From contig NC_080057.1 in assembly GCF_026212465.1 (NCBI RefSeq), forward strand, positions 24,926,647-24,990,646: DNA of 64,000 nucleotides, read 5' to 3'. Below the pieces are notes generated by a model. It was given only the letters and a program-made list of their open reading frames with translations, searched no databases and was not told where the DNA came from. Made by a program: the position numbers and the translations under genes. How positions within the stretch are numbered: position 1 is the stretch's first letter; the number at the start of each line of letters is the position of its first letter. Below are positions 60,313-64,000 of this stretch, one piece after another. The stretch is from Amaranthus tricolor. Taxonomy: Eukaryota; Streptophyta; Magnoliopsida; Caryophyllales; Amaranthaceae.

Positions 60313-61847
60313 ATGAGCAATAACGACCTTAATGACTGGGCTAGCAACTACTTAATGAACAATTTGTCGAATAGCAACGACAATAATGACGACAGTAATG
60401 AAGACGAGAATAATAATATTCAAGGGAGTAATGAAAATACTCCCTCTGATTCAGTCCAAAATATGGATGAGGATGAAGGAGACGATCCTCGTCCGAATCT
60501 TCCATGGCTACCCGTGATAAACAAGTAAATCTTTTAATTTTGTTATTATCATTAATATTTATTTAATATTAAAATTTCAATGTTTACTAATTTTCTTAAT
60601 TATTGTAAGATTTAATCCGATATCCGGGAATACGATAGCCTCCAAAATAAGGGCTACCTTCAATCATAGGCAAGATGCCGAAGGTAGTACTTGGAAGGGT
60701 GTGACAAAACACACCAAAGATTTTTATTTTAATGAATTTAAGGTAAAATTATTATTTTGTTCATTATTTTTAGACTTTGTTATGTATAGATTATTTTAAG
60801 TAATTTATTTGACGACAATATTTATTTAATTAGAAACAATACAAATGGGATCCACGTCTCGAACATTTTGTTCGAAGGTCGTGGGAAGATAAAGCGGCAA
60901 GGCGCTATTCGGATATGCTTTTCAAATGGCGTAAGACATTGAAAAGCAAGCCCGAATTTAAACCTCCTTCCATCGATAATGAGACTTGGGCGCGATGGAA
61001 GGCGGATTGGGAACGCCCAGATAATAAAGCCGTTTCGGCTAGAAATTCCTCCAACCGCCGTGGAGGAAGAGACAAAGCAGAAGCCACTCATATAGGCGGC
61101 TCAATCCCGCACGCCAAAACAATGCGGGATTTGGTAAGTATTTTGTCAATTAAGTATTATTATATTTAATTTTTTTCTTATCTTTTTTTAGTTTTCAGTC
61201 GTTTTATTTTAATTATTTCAGGAACAATCACAAGGTCAAAGACCCACGCCCTACGAAATATTTACACGAACGCATGGGGTCTTTGAAAGTGACACAGGAG
61301 ATTGTTCCCAATGGACAAATAGCAAGTCACAAAAAGTTAATGTAATAATTATTAAACTTGTATATTTATTTATTTTAGTATCAATTAATATTTAGTTTAT
61401 TAGTAATTGATTTTTTTTTTACTGTAGGATGAATATCGTTCTTTGATGGAGGAGCATCCAACTCGCGACCCAAGTAAAGTTTGGTTGGATGCAATAAAAA
61501 ACGTAGAAAGCGGGTCAAATAAAAAATACAAAAAAAAGAAAGAGGTTTTTGGGGTTGGTTCTGCCTCTCAGATTATTTATCCTCCCGAGCCAAAGGATAT
61601 TCCATCTTCTCAGCCTGCACAACCTGATTATGACGCCATTATACAACAAAGGTTTGCGGACTTAGAAGCCCGACAAATGGAGTATAATAATCAATTATGG
61701 GAAGCGATTCGAAGAGGAAATGCTCAGATAGCCTATGAGAATCATCAAAGGATGACTGAAGCATTAGCACGAGAACAAGAACAATTTATGAAATTCCTTG
61801 AATCGCATTTCAATTTAAATCAACCACCTCCTCCACCTCCTCAATGA
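60313..61847 (+). CDS. CACTA TnpA-like protein (plant transposase, Ptta/En/Spm type)
   Basis: Five exons (60313-60524, 60610-60742, 60834-61133, 61222-61341, 61428-61847) join in frame to 394 residues. The N-terminus is Asn/Asp/Glu-rich and ends NLPWLPVINK. The centre (FYFNEFKKQYKWDPRLEHFV, ARRYSDMLFKWRKTLK, TWARWKADWERPD, NSSNRRGGRDK, GPRP-like RPTPYEIFTRTHG) matches the Transposase_24/Ptta family. A predicted coiled coil follows (about residues 310-385, QQRFADLEARQMEYNNQ and onward), then a proline-rich end. TnpA-type proteins bind subterminal repeats and bring the ends together. All splice sites are consensus GT-AG and no stop was found, so it looks intact. Confidence 0.88.
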
Positions 61848-61859
61848 ATGATTAAAAAT

Positions 61860-62058
61860 ATTTGTAATTTTTGTGACTTTGTAAATAAATTTTGGATTTA
61901 TATATAATATTTTCAGTTTTTTCATTTTAATATTTTTGTTTTATGTGTTTATATTTTTATTTTATAATTATAAATAATATAAAATATATATAACTAATAT
62001 ATATAATAATATTAATTTTAATAATAATAATAATATTTATAACAGTAATATTATTAAT

Positions 62059-62089
<31 letters not shown>

Positions 62090-62125
62090 ATAAAAATAAT
62101 AATAATAATAATAATACTAATAATG

Positions 62126-62156
<31 letters not shown>

Positions 62157-62195
62157 TAATAATAACACTAATAATAAAAATTAATTCCGCAATAA
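61860..62195. other. AT-rich CACTA 3' region with TAA-type microsatellites
   Basis: Runs of AAT/TAA from about 61985 to 62180 follow the TnpA-like stop codon. No gene. Confidence 0.8.
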
Positions 62196-62199
62196 TGAA

Positions 62200-62582
62200 T
62201 GATCAGTGGCGACGGCCTTGGTGGTCGCCAGGTGGTCGCCAAGCGTTAAAGTCAATCAGATTAGACTTGTGAATGCACGCAGCAGTGGCGACGGCTTGCT
62301 GGTCGCCAGGTGGTCGCCAACGTCAGAGCTGCAATGGCGACAAATGTTTTCGTCGCCCGTTCGTCGCTACAGTATTGGATTTTGGGCGACGGAATTTTAC
62401 GTCGCTTTGTTGTCGCCAATGAAACTGGCGAGGAAATGGCGACCATATTTATTTTAGCGACGAAGTAAATAGCGACGAACGCATATGCCGTCGCAAGCTC
62501 GTCGCCAAGGTCACTTTTTGACCATTTAGCTATGAAATGGCGAGGAAAATGTCTGTCGCCATTGTGATAGTTTTTTGTAGTG
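62200..62582. repeat. CACTA right subterminal repeat array
   Basis: At least a dozen GGCGAC, GTCGCC, GGCGAGG and GTCGCTA motifs alternate in both orientations up to the terminal inverted repeat. Confidence 0.9.
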
Positions 62583-62749
62583 GTAGAACATGTTTCTAGA
62601 ATATTGTTAGTAAAATCTTAGGAAAAATCTAGAATTAGCAACCTAGAATAATCTCAAGAATTATCTAGATATGAATATAATATGCTAGAAAGTGTATAAC
62701 ACTCTAAGCTTAGCTAGAATAGCCTAGAAACTAGGAGACTTACCAAGGC

Positions 62750-62757
62750 TATAAATA
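62750..62757 (+). promoter_or_regulatory. TATA box in the LTR
   Basis: TATAAATA inside the right part of the split LTR, in the position expected for the LTR promoter. Confidence 0.5.
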
Positions 62758-63215
62758 GCCACTTCTTGTACTTTGGAAATGCAAGTAATGCAAGCTATAT
62801 TCACTTAACAATTCAAAAATATTGTCCAACTCATCTTTACTCCTCCCCTAACTTGCAACAATAACCCACTAACTTCTGCATATTAATTCTATCAGTATAT
62901 GCACTGCACGCACCTCAAGCACATAAGTTGCATAATCATAATATTCCAAAGCATAGTTACCTCAAGCACATAAGTTGACTAATTATCCAGATGCACAACA
63001 GACATCATCAATTATAGAAAAAATCAGCGATTTAGCTTGTATAAAAAAAGAGATCATTGAGTTGATGAATAGCAGACCTTTTTACCAGACAACACCCCAA
63101 TGGCATATTGTGCACCTTGAGTTGAGCAGACCTTTTTACCAGTCAAAACCTGGGAGCACGGCAAAAATTGTAGGTGATAAATCAGATATTTCTCCGATAA
63201 AAACTAGCTACAAAA

Positions 63216-64000
63216 TAATGGTGAAGAACAATTGCTACTGCACTTTCGAAATCAGGAAATCAGGATGGATCACAACTGTTTTGCGGGGTTATTCGAAAAT
63301 TTCAGAAGAAGAAAATTGCTGACGCTGCACATTCGAAGTTCCTGCGAAGAAACAAAAGACATTGTTATTCCTCTACTCGAGTATTCAAAGAAAGAAAGGA
63401 AAAACGCCATTGTTGTTTTTATTGAACTAGGGAAGAAGAAAGAGGAAAGAATTACAAGCGTAAGTTGATGTTCAATGCAAATTTCAGGCAAAATGGTTTT
63501 GCTGGTTTTTTTCGAAAATTTTAGAGGCAACAATGGAGGAAGAAGATGAATATTGAACTACTCCCCTTTTTATATCATCAATACTGATTTTAAAATTAAG
63601 GAATAATATATAATAAATTAAATTAATTATTACACATCGTTTAATCGTTTACACTTTACACTAATTCTTAAATAAAATCGTCTGGATTATATCTATTGAA
63701 CTGACCTAATATATATTTTTTATTTTAAAATGATTAATGTTAAACTGATCGCTTATAATTTTAATATAATTAATTTTTATAGTGTTAGAATGATTACTTA
63801 TAATCGTAAAACAATTAATTATGATTATAAAGTAATCAATTAAAGAAATGGGCTATTATATGGACCCGTCTCACGGTAAAATGGTATCATACAACACGAG
63901 TTGTAACGTTTAAGACTAGGTGGGCCTTTTTTTTTATTATTATTTCTTAGTCCAAAACTAACTGTATACTTTGACCCAAATCATATCTTATTCAATTTTT
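63216..64000. other. Right-edge region, no gene recognised
   Basis: Two overlapping frames near 63232-63533 have no known domain. A GAGACGG-type segment (CCCGTCTCACGGTAAAATGG) lies at about 63865. The last 70 bp resemble 49210-49290. Confidence 0.5.

Larger units (their letters stand above)
56005..62582 (+). mobile_element. Full-length CACTA (En/Spm) transposon
   Basis: 6578 bp. It starts CACTACAAAAAACT and ends AGTTTTTTGTAGTG, exact inverted ends of the CACTA type. The 3-bp duplication GTA flanks it (56002-56004 and 62583-62585). Both subterminal regions are packed with GGCGAC/GTCGCC motifs in both orientations, the usual TnpA-binding architecture. It encodes a TnpD-like transposase (57021-59870) and a TnpA-like protein (60313-61847) in tandem on the plus strand. 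Ends and the TnpA-like gene are intact, but the TnpD-like protein has lost its C-terminus. Confidence 0.96.
55950..62894. mobile_element. Short solo LTR (about 0.37 kb) split by the CACTA element
   Basis: Two parts, 55950-56004 and 62583-62894, form one LTR-like unit of about 367 bp, flanked by GTATA (55945-55949 and 62895-62899). The intact RPC5 intron 4 has GTATA once at the matching position. The unit ends in CA. Its start reads TA where TG is expected, a possible transition. It contains TATAAATA at 62750 and many TCTAGAA motifs, as in a copia-type LTR. No internal region is present. Confidence 0.68.
51838..63215 (-). pseudogene. RPC5 pseudogene fragment (exons 4-8), inverted, with nested transposons
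   Basis: Read on the minus strand, exon-like segments and the introns between them match the intact RPC5. Exon 4 is at about 63076-63147, exon 5 at 53203-53352 (150 bp, still open: VVSLRPSMEYLDS), exon 6 at about 52573-52601, exon 7 at 52115-52221 (107 bp) and exon 8 at about 51857-51926. Retained introns show a genomic DNA duplication, not a retrocopy. The acceptors of exons 6 and 8 are destroyed (AG lost) and exon 4 is rearranged. Intron 4 is interrupted by a solo LTR (53779-55423), a MITE (55710-55884) and an LTR holding a CACTA element (55950-62894). Exons 1-3 and 9-13 were not found, so no RPC5 function is possible. Confidence 0.9.

Overview
The window is nuclear DNA from a flowering plant, almost certainly a eudicot. 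It is AT-rich, its genes have many GT-AG introns, and introns and spacers are full of MITEs, MULE, CACTA, LTR and LINE elements. The repeat style (chenopod-like MULE coding sequence, many GAGACGGTCTCA-type fold-backs) suggests Caryophyllales, but that placement is an inference.

Four host genes look intact. A 13-exon pfkB/ribokinase-family sugar kinase with a probable plastid transit peptide lies at 6059-12017 (+). An intronless 1018-residue MCTP, with four C2 domains and a membrane-anchored C-terminus, lies at 17446-20502 (-). A 13-exon RNA polymerase III subunit RPC5 lies at 26634-38120 (+). An F-box protein lies at 46078-47409 (-) and has a 5'-UTR intron.

The left end (about 60-1800) is a decayed RTE-type LINE. 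Positions 2407-5907 hold a MULE with ~200-bp inverted ends, a 9-bp target duplication and a transposase reading frame broken by three stop codons. The MULE ends 151 bp before the kinase start codon. Two other MITEs (16036-16414 and 38985-39499) and a deletion derivative (41940-42469) share its GAAAATTTG-like termini, 9-10-bp target duplications and an internal palindrome centred on GTTAGTAAC/GTTACTAAC. Truncated or diverged relatives lie near 40.9, 44.4 and 45.2 kb.

The right third is an inverted, decayed copy of the RPC5/F-box region. The F-box pseudogene is at 50085-51396 (+), followed by an RPC5 pseudogene fragment (exons 8 to 4, minus strand, 51838-63215). This mirrors the order RPC5(+) ... 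F-box(-) about an axis near 48.7 kb. The RPC5 pseudogene has absorbed a 1.6-kb solo LTR, a 175-bp MITE and a ~0.37-kb LTR. That last LTR itself contains a full-length CACTA transposon (56005-62582) with TnpD-like and TnpA-like genes. Because the intact RPC5 intron 4 survives in the same window, the empty target sites can be read directly. No RNA genes, CRISPR arrays or prokaryotic features were seen.
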